Source: Micromonospora foliorum
Lineage (GTDB): Bacteria; Actinomycetota; Actinomycetes; Mycobacteriales; Micromonosporaceae
Assembly (NCBI RefSeq): GCF_022229015.1
Contig: NZ_JAKKFF010000069.1
Location: 1 to 37,178, forward strand
Length of the DNA stretch: 37,178 bases
Reading direction: 5' to 3'
Of the stretch, positions 1 to 8,084 are shown piece after piece; the first letter of the stretch is position 1; each line of letters starts with the position of its first letter. Made by a program: the position numbers and the translations under genes. Under the pieces are notes generated by a model, which had not been told where the DNA came from, searched no databases, and was given only the letters and a program-made list of their open reading frames with translations.

Positions 1-351
1 CAGGTCGTCACCGGTGAGCCCGACCATCAGGGTGCCCTCGGTCCGGTAGCCGATCTCGACCCCGGTCGTCTCGGTCAGCTCGGCGGCGAACGCCGGCCAG
101 CGGGCGGCGGAGGCCAGCAGCAACCCGGTCAGCTGCCGCTCACCGAAGTACGCCTCGGCGACCGGGGAGAGCATGCCGGCGGCCACCGCCGACGCCCCCG
201 AGCCGGGCGCCGGATCGTGCACCACGACCCGCAGCCCGCGCGCGGCGCACCGCCAGGCGATCGCCAACCCGATCGGCCCCGCCCCCACCACTGCCACGTC
301 CGGCCGGACCCGGTCGCGCGACGGCGGTGACGGGGACCGGCCGGTCAGCAC
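1..351 (-). CDS. thiO: Glycine oxidase ThiO, N-terminal part (cut by window edge)
   Basis: FAD-dependent amine oxidase of the DAO family. In thiamine synthesis ThiO oxidises glycine to the imine used to build the thiazole ring. About 117 residues are visible. After a short Pro/Arg-rich leader comes the dinucleotide-binding stretch VAVVGAGPIGLAIAW, then RGLRVVVHDPAPGSGASAVAAG and MLSPVAEAYFGERQL, typical of the ThiO/DadA fold. The GTG start overlaps the last 7 nt of thiE, so the two genes are translationally coupled. The riboswitch upstream of thiE should control both. The rest of the protein, and probably thiS and thiG, lie left of the window. The family call rests on the motif and the operon position. 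Confidence 0.85.
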   Translation of the reverse strand, partial: MLTGRSPSPPSRDRVRPDVAVVGAGPIGLAIAWRCAARGLRVVVHDPAPGSGASAVAAGMLSPVAEAYFGERQLTGLLLASAARWPAFAAELTETTGVEIGYRTEGTLMVGLTGDDL

Positions 352-971
352 GTCAGGGCCTCGATCAGCTCGGCGGTGGCCCGTGCCGGGTCGGCGGCGG
401 CGGAGACGGCACCCACCACCGCCACCCCGTACGCCCCGGCGGCCCGCAGCGCGGGCACCCGGGCGGCGGTCACTCCGCCGATCGCGATGACCGGGACGTC
501 GACGGCGTCGACGACGGCGCGTACCCCGGCGGGCCCGATGGGGTCCGGCAGGCCGGTCTTGGTGCTGGTGGTGTGGCACGGCCCGACGCCGAGGTAGCTG
601 GCGCCCGCCGCGACGGCCTCGCGCGCCGGCCCTGGGGCGCGGGCGGTGGCGCCCAGCACTCCGGTGGCGCCGAGCACCCGGCGGGCGGCGGTGACCGGCA
701 GGTCGTCGGCGCCGACGTGCCCACCGGCCGCGCCCGCCGCCAGCGCCACGTGCAGCCGGTCGTTGACCAGGCAGGTCGCCCGGTACGGCGCGCAGAGCGC
801 CAGCACCCGCCGGGTCAGGTCGTACGCCTCGCGGTCGGTGGCGGAGTCCTCGACCCGGACCTGCACCACCAGGTCGGTGTGGGCCACGGTGAGGGCGGCG
901 CGCACCACGGCGAGTGGGTCGCGACCGGGTCGGGTGTCGGTGATGAGATGCAATCGCCCCAGGGACGGCAC
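345..971 (-). CDS. thiE: Thiamine-phosphate synthase ThiE
   Basis: Joins the hydroxymethylpyrimidine diphosphate and thiazole phosphate moieties to make thiamine monophosphate, in the cytosol. The protein has 208 residues, a normal length for this TIM-barrel family. Visible signatures are RLHLITDTRP at the N terminus, LVNDRLHVALAAGAAGGHVG (the ND...GVHLG-type pyrimidine site), YLGVGPCHTTSTKTGLPDPIG (the phosphate loop TxTK) and VPVIAIGGVTAARVPAL near the C terminus. It starts at a GTG, 7 nt after the AGGGAGGAG ribosome-binding site that ends the TPP riboswitch, and it overlaps thiO at its 3' end. Feedback repression by thiamine diphosphate is expected. Confidence 0.95.
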   Translation of the reverse strand: MPSLGRLHLITDTRPGRDPLAVVRAALTVAHTDLVVQVRVEDSATDREAYDLTRRVLALCAPYRATCLVNDRLHVALAAGAAGGHVGADDLPVTAARRVLGATGVLGATARAPGPAREAVAAGASYLGVGPCHTTSTKTGLPDPIGPAGVRAVVDAVDVPVIAIGGVTAARVPALRAAGAYGVAVVGAVSAAADPARATAELIEALTC

Positions 972-978
972 GGCAACG

Positions 979-1068
979 CTCCTCCCTGCGCCGGCATTAC
1001 CCGGATCAGGTTCGACGGTCGGGGGCTGTCAGCCCCCCTCTCAGCCCGGTACACCGGGCTCCCGTGGG
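979..1068 (-). promoter_or_regulatory. TPP riboswitch (THI element) upstream of thiE
   Basis: On the minus strand the conserved THI-box parts appear in order: GGGAGCC, the P3 hairpin around CUGAGA (1044-1039), the GGGGGCUGACAGCCCCC hairpin (about 1037-1021), then CCUGAUCCGGGUAAUGCCGG (1010-991) and GCGCAGGGAG. The ribosome-binding site AGGGAGGAG (987-979) coincides with the 3' conserved AGGGA strand. This suggests that ligand binding hides the site and blocks translation. No U-tract terminator is visible, in line with translational rather than transcriptional control. Confidence 0.95.
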
Positions 1069-1081
1069 TTACTTGCGTGTC

Positions 1082-1110
1082 ACCGTACGACAGATCCGCC
1101 GGCCTGCCAA
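1082..1110 (-). promoter_or_regulatory. Candidate promoter of the thiE-thiO operon
   Basis: The minus strand shows TTGGCA (1110-1105), a 17-nt spacer and TACGGT (1087-1082). That is five of six matches to the -35 consensus and the TAnnnT form common for actinobacterial -10 boxes. The predicted start is near 1075, a few bases before the riboswitch begins. Its position relative to the riboswitch makes it convincing, but no transcript end is visible from sequence. Confidence 0.65.
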
Positions 1111-1233
1111 GGCGCGGGGTCGACGGTGCCCGGCGGGCCGGACCGCGGCAGAACGACCAAGATCCATGGGGCACTTCATACGGTCCTGTTCGGAATGTCG
1201 CCCCCCGTTGCAGAACCGTTACCCGTCCGCATC

Positions 1234-1264
1234 TTGCCCGACATCGAGCCAGCCGAATTAATTT
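1234..1264 (+). promoter_or_regulatory. Possible promoter for the mosaic secreted protein
   Basis: The stretch 1111-1387 between the thiE promoter and the plus-strand gene has no gene. It holds TTGCCC (1234-1239) followed at 18-19 nt by an AT-rich TTAATTT, a weak match to a sigma70-type promoter. Downstream, CGACA-AAA-TGTCG (1276-1288) is a perfect small palindrome that could be an operator. A TTGACA also occurs at about 1300-1305 but has no good -10 partner. Low certainty. Confidence 0.25.
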
Positions 1265-1387
1265 GTTCAGCGATTCGACAAAATGTCGGTGGAGGCACCT
1301 TGACACGGTGTGACCACCGGCTCCATCAGGGACGGCCTTCGGCGAGCCGACTCCCGCGAGCTCTGTCACTACGACACAGGAGGCGGC

Positions 1388-4300
1388 GTGTCCCGTTCTC
1401 GTCGTGCCCGCGTACCCATCACCGCGACCCTGATCTCCCTGGCCATGGCCTCGACCACCCTGTTCGGCGCGCCCGCCCAGGCGGCCGCCCAGGTTTCCCC
1501 ATGGGATGCGAAAGCCGCAGCCCCGGTCAGCCAGGTGGCGCCAAAGGCCGCGGCCGATCCCTTCTCCGTCCTCGTCTTCTCCAAGACCGCCGGCTTCCGG
1601 CACGACTCCATCCCCACCGGCATCGCCGCCATCCAGCAGCTCGGCGCTGCCAACGGATTCACCGTGGACAACTCCGAGGACGGCGCCGCATTCAACGACG
1701 CCAACCTGGCGAAGTACAAGGCGGTGATCTGGCTCTCCACCACCGGTGACGTGCTCAACGCCGACCAGCAGGCGGCGTTCGAACGCTACGTGAAGGCCGG
1801 CGGCGGTTACGTCGGCATCCACGCCGCGTCGGACACCGAGTACAGCTGGGCCTGGTACGGCGACCTGGTCGGCGCGTACTTCGCCAACCACCCGCAGAAC
1901 CAGCAGGCCACGGTCAAGGTGGAGGACCCCGCTCACCCGTCCACGGCCGGGTTGCCGGAGCGCTGGTCCCGGTTCGACGAGTGGTACAACTACCAGACCA
2001 ACCCCCGGCCGGACGTGCACGTGCTGGCCAGCCTGGACGAGAAGAGCTACACCGCCGGTGCCGGCGCGATGGGTGCGGACCACCCGATCGCCTGGTGTCA
2101 GGACTTCGACGGTGGCCGCTCCTGGTACACCGGAGGCGGACACACCCGGGAGTCGTACGCCGAGCCCGAGTTCCTCTCCCACCTGCTCGGCGGCATCCGC
2201 ACCGCGGCCGGTGTCGAGAACGCCGACTGCGGCGCCTCGAAGACGTCGAACTTCGAGAAGGTCGCGCTGGACAGCAACACCAGCAACCCGATGGAGTTGG
2301 ACATCGCCCCGGACGGGCGGGTCTTCTACATCGAGCGCGACGGTCGCGTGCAGATCGTGAAGCCGGACACCGGCAACACCGTCACCGCCGTCGACCTGGA
2401 CGTCTTCACCGGTAACGAGGACGGCCTCATCGGCATCCGGCTCGACCCGGACTTCGCCACCAACAACTGGGTGTACCTGTACTACGCCCCGAACGACGGC
2501 GTCACGCGCAACCTGCTGTCCCGGTTCACCGTGACCGGTGACACCATCAACCCGGCAAGCGAGAAGCAGGTGCTGCGGGTCGACACCCAGCGCAACACCT
2601 GCTGCCACGCCGGCGGCAGCATGACCTTCGACGGCGCCGGCAACCTCTACCTGGCCACCGGTGACAACACCAACCCGTTCGAGTCCAACTCGTACACGCC
2701 GATCGACGAGCGGGCGGGACGCCAGGACTACGACGCGCAGCGCACCTCGGCCAACACGAACGACCTGCGCGGCAAGGTGATCCGGATCCACCCGGAGGAC
2801 GACGGGACGTACACCGTTCCGGCGGGCAACCTCTTCGCGCCGGGCACCGAGAAGACCCGTCCCGAGATCTACGCGATGGGCTTCCGCAACCCGTTCCGGA
2901 TCGGCACCGACCCGAAGACCAACACGCTGTACGTCGCGGACTACGGGCCGGACGCCAACGCGGACAACCCGACCCGCGGCCCGCGCGGTCTGGTCGAGTG
3001 GAACATCGTGACCCCCGGTAACTACGGGTGGCCGTACTGCACGGGCACGAACGAGGCCTACAACGACTACACGTTCCCGTCCGGCCCGAGCGGCGCGAAG
3101 TTCGACTGCGCCGCGCCGGTCAACAACTCGCCCAACAACACCGGCCTGACCAACCTCCCGCCAGTGGTCCCGGCGACCGTCGACTACGGGTACGCCGGTG
3201 ACGCGCGTTACCCGGAGATCGGTGGCGGCGGCGCCCCGATGGGCGGCCCGGTCTACCGGTACGACGCCGACCTCAACTCCAACCGCAAGTGGCCGGCGTA
3301 CTACGACGGCAAGGCTCTGCTCGGCGAGTGGAACCAGAACAAGATGTACACCATGCAGGTGACCCCCGACGGCAAGTCGTTGGTGGACATCAACCAGCTG
3401 CTCGCCGGCATGAGCATGGTCCGGCCGATGGACTTCGAGTTCGGCCCGGACGGGGCGCTGTACCTGATCGAGTGGGGCAGCGGCTTCGGCGGCAACAACG
3501 ACAACTCCGGCGTCTACCGGATCGACTACACCGCCGGTGACCGGGCACCGATCGCGGCGGCGTCCGCGACCCCGACGTCGGGCGCCGCGCCGTTGACCGT
3601 CGAGTTCTCCAGCGCCGGTTCCCGGGACCCGGACGGTGGCACGCTCACCTACGCCTGGGCCTTCGGCGACGGGCAGACCTCCACCGAGGCGAACCCGACC
3701 CACACGTACGCCACGGCGGGCAACTACACCGCCCAGCTCACCGTCACCAACCCCAAGGGCCGTACCGCGGTGGCCAACGTGCCGGTCACGGTGGGCAACA
3801 CGTCCCCGACGGTGACCATCGAGTTCCCGCCGGACGGTGGGTTCTTCGAGTGGGGCGACCAGGTCCGCTACTCGATCAAGGTGACCGACCCGGAGGACGG
3901 GCAGGTCGACTGCGCCAAGGTGAACCTCCAGGTGCTGCTCGGCCATGACGAGCACGCCCACCCGCTGGAGCAGCACACCGGCTGCACCGGCACCGTGCAG
4001 ACGTCGCTCGCCTCCGGGCACGGCGCCGAGGCGAACGTCTTCGCGGTCTTCGAGGCCACCTACACCGACGGTGGCGGGACCGGCGGGGCCAGCCCGCTCA
4101 CCGGCCGCGCGATCGAGGTTCTCCAGCCCAAGCGCAAGCAGACCGAGTTCTTCACCGCCACCGGGCGCGCACCGGTGAGCACCGGCGGCGGAGACGCCGG
4201 CGTGCAGCGGGAGACCGCCGCCGACACCGCCGGCGGCGGCCAGAGCGTCGCGTTCATCGAGGACGGCGACTGGTGGTCGCTCGCCCCGGCGGACCTGACC

Positions 4301-7210
4301 AACATCACCGAGATCCGGTTCCGGGCCGCCTCCGCCGCCGCTGGCGGTCGGATCGAGGTCCGGGCGGGTGCGGTGGACGGACCGGTGGTCGCCACGGCCG
4401 TCGTACCGTCGACCGGCGCGTGGCAGACGTACACGGACGTGAGCGCACCGGTCACCGGCGCCGCGAGCGGCTCGCTGTACTTCCTGGCCCGCGACCCGAA
4501 CGGCGGCACGGGTTCGCTGTTCAACGTCAACTGGATGGACTTCGTCGGCCGCGGTGTCACCGAGAACGGGCCGCCGGTGGTCAGCGCCACGGCCACCCCG
4601 GCCACCGGCACCGCACCGGTCACCGTCGCCTTCGACGGCACGGCCACCGACGCCGAGGGCGACACCCCGCTGACGTACGCCTGGGACTTCGGTGACGGGG
4701 GCACGGCGACCACCCTGGACGCCAGCCACACCTACACCAGCCCGGGCACCTTCACGGCCACCCTCACGGTGACCGACAGCAAGGGCGCCAAGTCGTACGC
4801 CACCGTGCCGGTGCGGGTCGACGCTCCGGACACGTCCTGCTTCGGGGCGCGTTCGGACGACTTCAACGGCAACAGCCTCGACAAGGCCCGCTGGACCAGC
4901 GTGATCCGGGAGAACCAGCTCTACTCGCTCAGTGGCGGCGCGCTGCGGCTGCCCACCGGCGTGGGTGACCTCTACGGTGCACGCAACGACGCCACCAACC
5001 TGGTGCTCCAGGCGGCTCCGACCGGCGCGTGGGAGATGACCACCAAGGTCACCCTGCCGGTGACGGCCAACTACCAGCAGGCCGGCGTCCTGGTCTACGG
5101 CGACGACGACAACTACGCCAAGCTGGACCTGCTGTACAACGGCAGCCGGCGGGTGGAGTTCATCCGGGAGACGGCGGCCACGCCTCGCAACGAGGCCGCC
5201 GACGCCACCAACGCGCCGGCGGGTGACACCGTGTACCTGCGGATCACCAGCGACGGGACGAACCTGACCGCGTCCGCCTCGGGCGACGGGCAGACCTTCA
5301 CCCCGGTCGGCCGTTCGGCCGCGCTCGCCGGCATCACCAACCCGCGGATCGGGGTCTTCGCGCTCAACGGAGGCACCGAGGCGCCGGTTGTCGACGCCGC
5401 GTTCGACTCGTTCCAGGTCACGCCGGACGCCCCGGCCGGCCCGGTCGACCCGTCCGACGAGTTCACCGGCAGCACGCTGGACAAGTGCCGGTGGGACGCC
5501 ATCACGCGGGAGGACCCGAGCGGTTACCGGGTCACCGGTGGCGCGTTGCGGATCGACGTGCCCAACGGTGACATCTACGGCACCGACAACACCGGGCCGA
5601 AGAACTTCATCCTCCAGACCGCGCCGTCCGGCGACTGGACCCTGGAGACGAAGGTCGACGGCAGCCTGCTGAACGAGCAGTACCAGCAGGCCGGTCTGCT
5701 CGTGCAGGCCGACGACGACAACTACCTGAAGTTCGACTTCATCGCGGACAACCAGGCCGGCCAGGCGGTGACGCGGCGGATCGAGTTCCGCAGCGAGATC
5801 GCCGGGGTGGTCCAGAACCCGCAGCCCGAGGCGGGCAACCTGACCTCGGCGGTGTGGCACCTGCGGCTGGCCCGCACGGGCGACACGTTCACCGCGTCGT
5901 ACTCGGCGGACGGCACGACCTGGACCGCGTTGACGGCGCTGACCAACAGCGCGGTCGGAGCCACCCCGAAGGTCGGGCTGTTCACCCTCGGCGCCGCACA
6001 GACGGCGTCGAAGACCGCCTCGTTCGACTACTTCCGGCTCAGCACGAAGGTGGCCGACGAGACCGCGCCGGTCACCACCGCGGCGGTTTCCGGCACCCCG
6101 ATCGAGGGGTGGCACACCGGGCCGGTGACGATCACGCTCACCGGGGCCGACGAGGCCGGCGGTAGCGGGCTCGCCGGTACGGAGTACCAGCTGGACGGGG
6201 CCACCACCTGGACGGCGTACACCGCTCCGGTGGCGGTCAGCGGGGACGGCGAGCACGAGCTTCGGTTCCGCTCGACGGACAAGGCCGGCAACGTGGAGGC
6301 GACCAAGACCGTCTCGGTCAAGATCGACACCACCGCGCCGGTGACCTCGGCGACGTTCGCTCCGGCGAACGACGCCGGCTGGCACAACGGGACCATCCCG
6401 GTCGTGCTGGCCGCGACCGACGCCGGATCCGGCGTCAAGACGGTCGAGTGGTCGCTGGACGGTGGCACGTGGACGCCGTACTCGACTCCGGTCGAGGTGA
6501 CCGGTGACGGGCAGCACGAGCTGCTGTTCCGCTCGACGGACAAAGCGGGCAACGTCGAGACGCTGAAGTCGGCGGTGCTGCGCATCGACGGCAGCAAGCC
6601 GACGCTGCTGGTGTCCGGGCTGGCCGACGGTCAGCTCTACGGCGACAGCCAGGACGTTCGGGTGTCCTGGCAGGCCGTCGACCCGAACTCGGGCATCGCG
6701 AGCGTGGTCGGCCAACTCGACGGCCAGGCGTACACGAGCGGCACCCTGCAGGCCATGTACGACCTGTCGCTCGGCCTGCACGAGCTGACCGTGACCGCGA
6801 CCGACAAGGCGGGCAACAAGACCACCTCGACGGTCCGGTTCTTCGTCACCACCTCGTTCCGGGACATGCAGAGTCTGCTGGACCGGTTCAAGGCGACGGG
6901 GCGGCTCTCGACCAAGGCGCACAAGCAGCTGTCGAACAAGCTCGACGCTGTTCGCGCGTCCGAGGCGGCCGGCGACGACAGGGCGGCCGTCCGGCAGCTC
7001 ACCGCGTTCCGGACGCTCGCCTCCGACGCCACGTTGGTGCCTGAGGCGGAGGTTCGGGACGTCCTGATCCGGGACGCCGACGCCATGATCGTTCGGCTCG
7101 GCGGCGCGGCCAGCAAGGCCGGGGTCAAGGCGAACGACGGTGACCCGGTCAAGGGCACCGGGCGGCTCGGTGGCGATGCCACCCGGCTGGCACCCGGTCG
7201 CCAGCTCTGA
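1388..7210 (+). CDS. Large secreted multidomain protein: ThuA-like plus PQQ/sorbosone-dehydrogenase-like domains with carbohydrate-binding modules
   Basis: GTG start chosen because AGGAGG lies 4 nt upstream and a signal peptide follows directly (Arg-rich n-region, hydrophobic core, APAQA cleavage site near residue 33). 1940 residues. Approximate domains: ThuA-like glutamine-amidotransferase fold 57-275 (VLVFSKTAGFRHDSIP, GGYVGIHAASD, DHPIAWCQ); six-bladed glucose/sorbosone dehydrogenase-like propeller 288-715 (LDIAPDGRVFYIERDG, CCHAGGSMTFDGAGNLYLAT, AMGFRNPFRIG); PKD 718-803; Ig-like 805-915; CBM6-like 916-1057; PKD 1061-1146; two DUF1349/laminin-G-like domains 1155-1346 and 1355-1555; three OmpL47-like repeats 1556-1823; FIMAH-like helical domain about 1825-1908. 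No sortase motif or C-terminal membrane helix. Inference: an extracellular enzyme acting on sugars or polysaccharides; substrate unknown. A perfect terminator hairpin follows. Confidence 0.9.
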   Translation: MSRSRRARVPITATLISLAMASTTLFGAPAQAAAQVSPWDAKAAAPVSQVAPKAAADPFSVLVFSKTAGFRHDSIPTGIAAIQQLGAANGFTVDNSEDGAAFNDANLAKYKAVIWLSTTGDVLNADQQAAFERYVKAGGGYVGIHAASDTEYSWAWYGDLVGAYFANHPQNQQATVKVEDPAHPSTAGLPERWSRFDEWYNYQTNPRPDVHVLASLDEKSYTAGAGAMGADHPIAWCQDFDGGRSWYTGGGHTRESYAEPEFLSHLLGGIRTAAGVENADCGASKTSNFEKVALDSNTSNPMELDIAPDGRVFYIERDGRVQIVKPDTGNTVTAVDLDVFTGNEDGLIGIRLDPDFATNNWVYLYYAPNDGVTRNLLSRFTVTGDTINPASEKQVLRVDTQRNTCCHAGGSMTFDGAGNLYLATGDNTNPFESNSYTPIDERAGRQDYDAQRTSANTNDLRGKVIRIHPEDDGTYTVPAGNLFAPGTEKTRPEIYAMGFRNPFRIGTDPKTNTLYVADYGPDANADNPTRGPRGLVEWNIVTPGNYGWPYCTGTNEAYNDYTFPSGPSGAKFDCAAPVNNSPNNTGLTNLPPVVPATVDYGYAGDARYPEIGGGGAPMGGPVYRYDADLNSNRKWPAYYDGKALLGEWNQNKMYTMQVTPDGKSLVDINQLLAGMSMVRPMDFEFGPDGALYLIEWGSGFGGNNDNSGVYRIDYTAGDRAPIAAASATPTSGAAPLTVEFSSAGSRDPDGGTLTYAWAFGDGQTSTEANPTHTYATAGNYTAQLTVTNPKGRTAVANVPVTVGNTSPTVTIEFPPDGGFFEWGDQVRYSIKVTDPEDGQVDCAKVNLQVLLGHDEHAHPLEQHTGCTGTVQTSLASGHGAEANVFAVFEATYTDGGGTGGASPLTGRAIEVLQPKRKQTEFFTATGRAPVSTGGGDAGVQRETAADTAGGGQSVAFIEDGDWWSLAPADLTNITEIRFRAASAAAGGRIEVRAGAVDGPVVATAVVPSTGAWQTYTDVSAPVTGAASGSLYFLARDPNGGTGSLFNVNWMDFVGRGVTENGPPVVSATATPATGTAPVTVAFDGTATDAEGDTPLTYAWDFGDGGTATTLDASHTYTSPGTFTATLTVTDSKGAKSYATVPVRVDAPDTSCFGARSDDFNGNSLDKARWTSVIRENQLYSLSGGALRLPTGVGDLYGARNDATNLVLQAAPTGAWEMTTKVTLPVTANYQQAGVLVYGDDDNYAKLDLLYNGSRRVEFIRETAATPRNEAADATNAPAGDTVYLRITSDGTNLTASASGDGQTFTPVGRSAALAGITNPRIGVFALNGGTEAPVVDAAFDSFQVTPDAPAGPVDPSDEFTGSTLDKCRWDAITREDPSGYRVTGGALRIDVPNGDIYGTDNTGPKNFILQTAPSGDWTLETKVDGSLLNEQYQQAGLLVQADDDNYLKFDFIADNQAGQAVTRRIEFRSEIAGVVQNPQPEAGNLTSAVWHLRLARTGDTFTASYSADGTTWTALTALTNSAVGATPKVGLFTLGAAQTASKTASFDYFRLSTKVADETAPVTTAAVSGTPIEGWHTGPVTITLTGADEAGGSGLAGTEYQLDGATTWTAYTAPVAVSGDGEHELRFRSTDKAGNVEATKTVSVKIDTTAPVTSATFAPANDAGWHNGTIPVVLAATDAGSGVKTVEWSLDGGTWTPYSTPVEVTGDGQHELLFRSTDKAGNVETLKSAVLRIDGSKPTLLVSGLADGQLYGDSQDVRVSWQAVDPNSGIASVVGQLDGQAYTSGTLQAMYDLSLGLHELTVTATDKAGNKTTSTVRFFVTTSFRDMQSLLDRFKATGRLSTKAHKQLSNKLDAVRASEAAGDDRAAVRQLTAFRTLASDATLVPEAEVRDVLIRDADAMIVRLGGAASKAGVKANDGDPVKGTGRLGGDATRLAPGRQL

Positions 7211-7216
7211 TCCGAC

Positions 7217-7256
7217 GAGGCCCCTCCCCGGCGCTGCGGCGTCGGGGAGGGGCCTC
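7217..7256 (+). terminator. Terminator hairpin after the mosaic protein gene
   Basis: GAGGCCCCTCCCCG (7217-7230) and its exact reverse complement (7243-7256) form a 14-bp stem with a 12-nt loop, 7 nt after the stop codon. There is no U-tract, which is usual for high-GC actinobacteria. The next gene starts about 20 nt further on, so some read-through or a very close promoter is likely. Confidence 0.8.
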
Positions 7257-7275
7257 CCTCATCGGTAGGGAGGGG

Positions 7276-7884
7276 ATGTCCGTGACGGGTATCCGCAAGG
7301 TGTTGGCCGCCGTGTTCGTCGGACTGGCCCTGACCGTGACCGCCGCCGCCCCGGCGGCGGCTCAGGCCGCTCAGGCCGCTCAAGCGGCTCAGGCCGCTCA
7401 AGCCACGCAATGGGCTCAGGCTGCTCAGGCCGCCCGGGCGGCTCGGGCCGACAAGCTCAAACTCACGGTGGCCGGCGACGGGGCTCAGGGCGTCACCATC
7501 CAGGCCAGCTACGCCGATGGCCGCCGGCTGGAGCAGGTGGTCCGGTTGGTCCTCACCGCCACCGGCCCGGACGGGCAGCGGGTCGGGCCGGTGCAGTTGG
7601 AGCCGCAGCCCGAGGGGCACGGCTTCTACAGCAGCGGCCCGGTGCTCTCCACGGGCACCTGGAAGGTGACGGTGAACTCCCCCGCTCCGCTGCAGAGCAA
7701 GGCCACCGCCACGGTGCAGGCGAAGGCGGCGCAGTCGCCGCCGGCGGCCGAGCCGGTCGCGGTGACCAGGCCAGTCGACGGCGGGGCGGGCACCGGTTGG
7801 TGGCCGTTCGCGGCGGCCGGTCTCGTGCTCGTCGCCGCGGCGATGGGGGTGGCCATGCTGTTCGGCCGCCGCCGCACCGACTGA
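7276..7884 (+). CDS. Small exported membrane-anchored protein with an AAQ repeat
   Basis: 202 residues, no family recognised with confidence. Signal peptide at 1-30 (KVLAAVFVGLALTVTAAAPAAAQ), then a low-complexity run of AAQ triplets (about residues 28-53). A predicted beta-sandwich region of about 100 residues follows (LKLTVAGDGAQGVTIQASY to WKVTVNSPAPL), then a Pro/Ala linker, one transmembrane helix (WWPFAAAGLVLVAAAMGVAML) and a basic RRRTD tail, so it is a type I membrane topology with the bulk outside. The Ig-like part vaguely resembles CopC/FixH-type proteins, but copper ligands are not evident. ATG lies directly after GGGAGGGG; the in-frame GTG at 7282 gives better spacing and may be the true start. 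It lies just downstream of the mosaic protein and may share its function at the cell surface. Confidence 0.75.
   Translation: MSVTGIRKVLAAVFVGLALTVTAAAPAAAQAAQAAQAAQAAQATQWAQAAQAARAARADKLKLTVAGDGAQGVTIQASYADGRRLEQVVRLVLTATGPDGQRVGPVQLEPQPEGHGFYSSGPVLSTGTWKVTVNSPAPLQSKATATVQAKAAQSPPAAEPVAVTRPVDGGAGTGWWPFAAAGLVLVAAAMGVAMLFGRRRTD
7361..7450 (+). repeat. Imperfect 9-bp tandem repeat (GCTCAGGCC) encoding AAQ triplets
   Basis: Units such as GCTCAGGCC and GCTCAAGCG recur about eight times inside the gene at 7276-7884, with a short WAQAAQAAR interruption. Simple repeats of this kind can slip during replication and change linker length in frame. Confidence 0.8.
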
Positions 7885-7928
7885 CCGACCAACGCGCCGG
7901 CGTTCGACCGGCGCTCCGACGCCCATTC

Positions 7929-7973
7929 AACGACCGGGCCGGGCCGCGATGAGCGGCCCGGCCCGGCGTCGTT
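7929..7973. terminator. Bidirectional terminator between convergent genes
   Basis: CCGGGCCGGGCCGC (7934-7947) pairs perfectly with GCGGCCCGGCCCGG (7953-7966) around a 5-nt loop, and the flanking AACGA/TCGTT extends the stem past a bulge. It lies between the plus-strand membrane protein and the minus-strand aldo/keto reductase, so it probably serves both. The remaining bases up to 8084 hold nothing else I can recognise. Confidence 0.75.
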
Positions 7974-8084
7974 CGGTCGACTGTGATCGTCTCGGCATCC
8001 TTGAAGTCGGGGCTTTCCGGACCGCAGGTCACCCCGATGTCAAGGAACGCGAGTGGATCACGAAGCGCCGGGCGCCCGCCGCGC

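Noticed and set aside
1300..1305. TTGACA as a -35 box for the mosaic protein gene
   Set aside because: No TAnnnT at 16-19 nt downstream; a perfect -35 alone is not enough.
815..6922. A 2035-codon open frame antisense to the mosaic protein gene
   Set aside because: Translation is Val/Arg/Gly-rich with no domain, no start signals and no periodicity of its own. Long antisense frames are expected opposite high-GC genes with G/C third positions.
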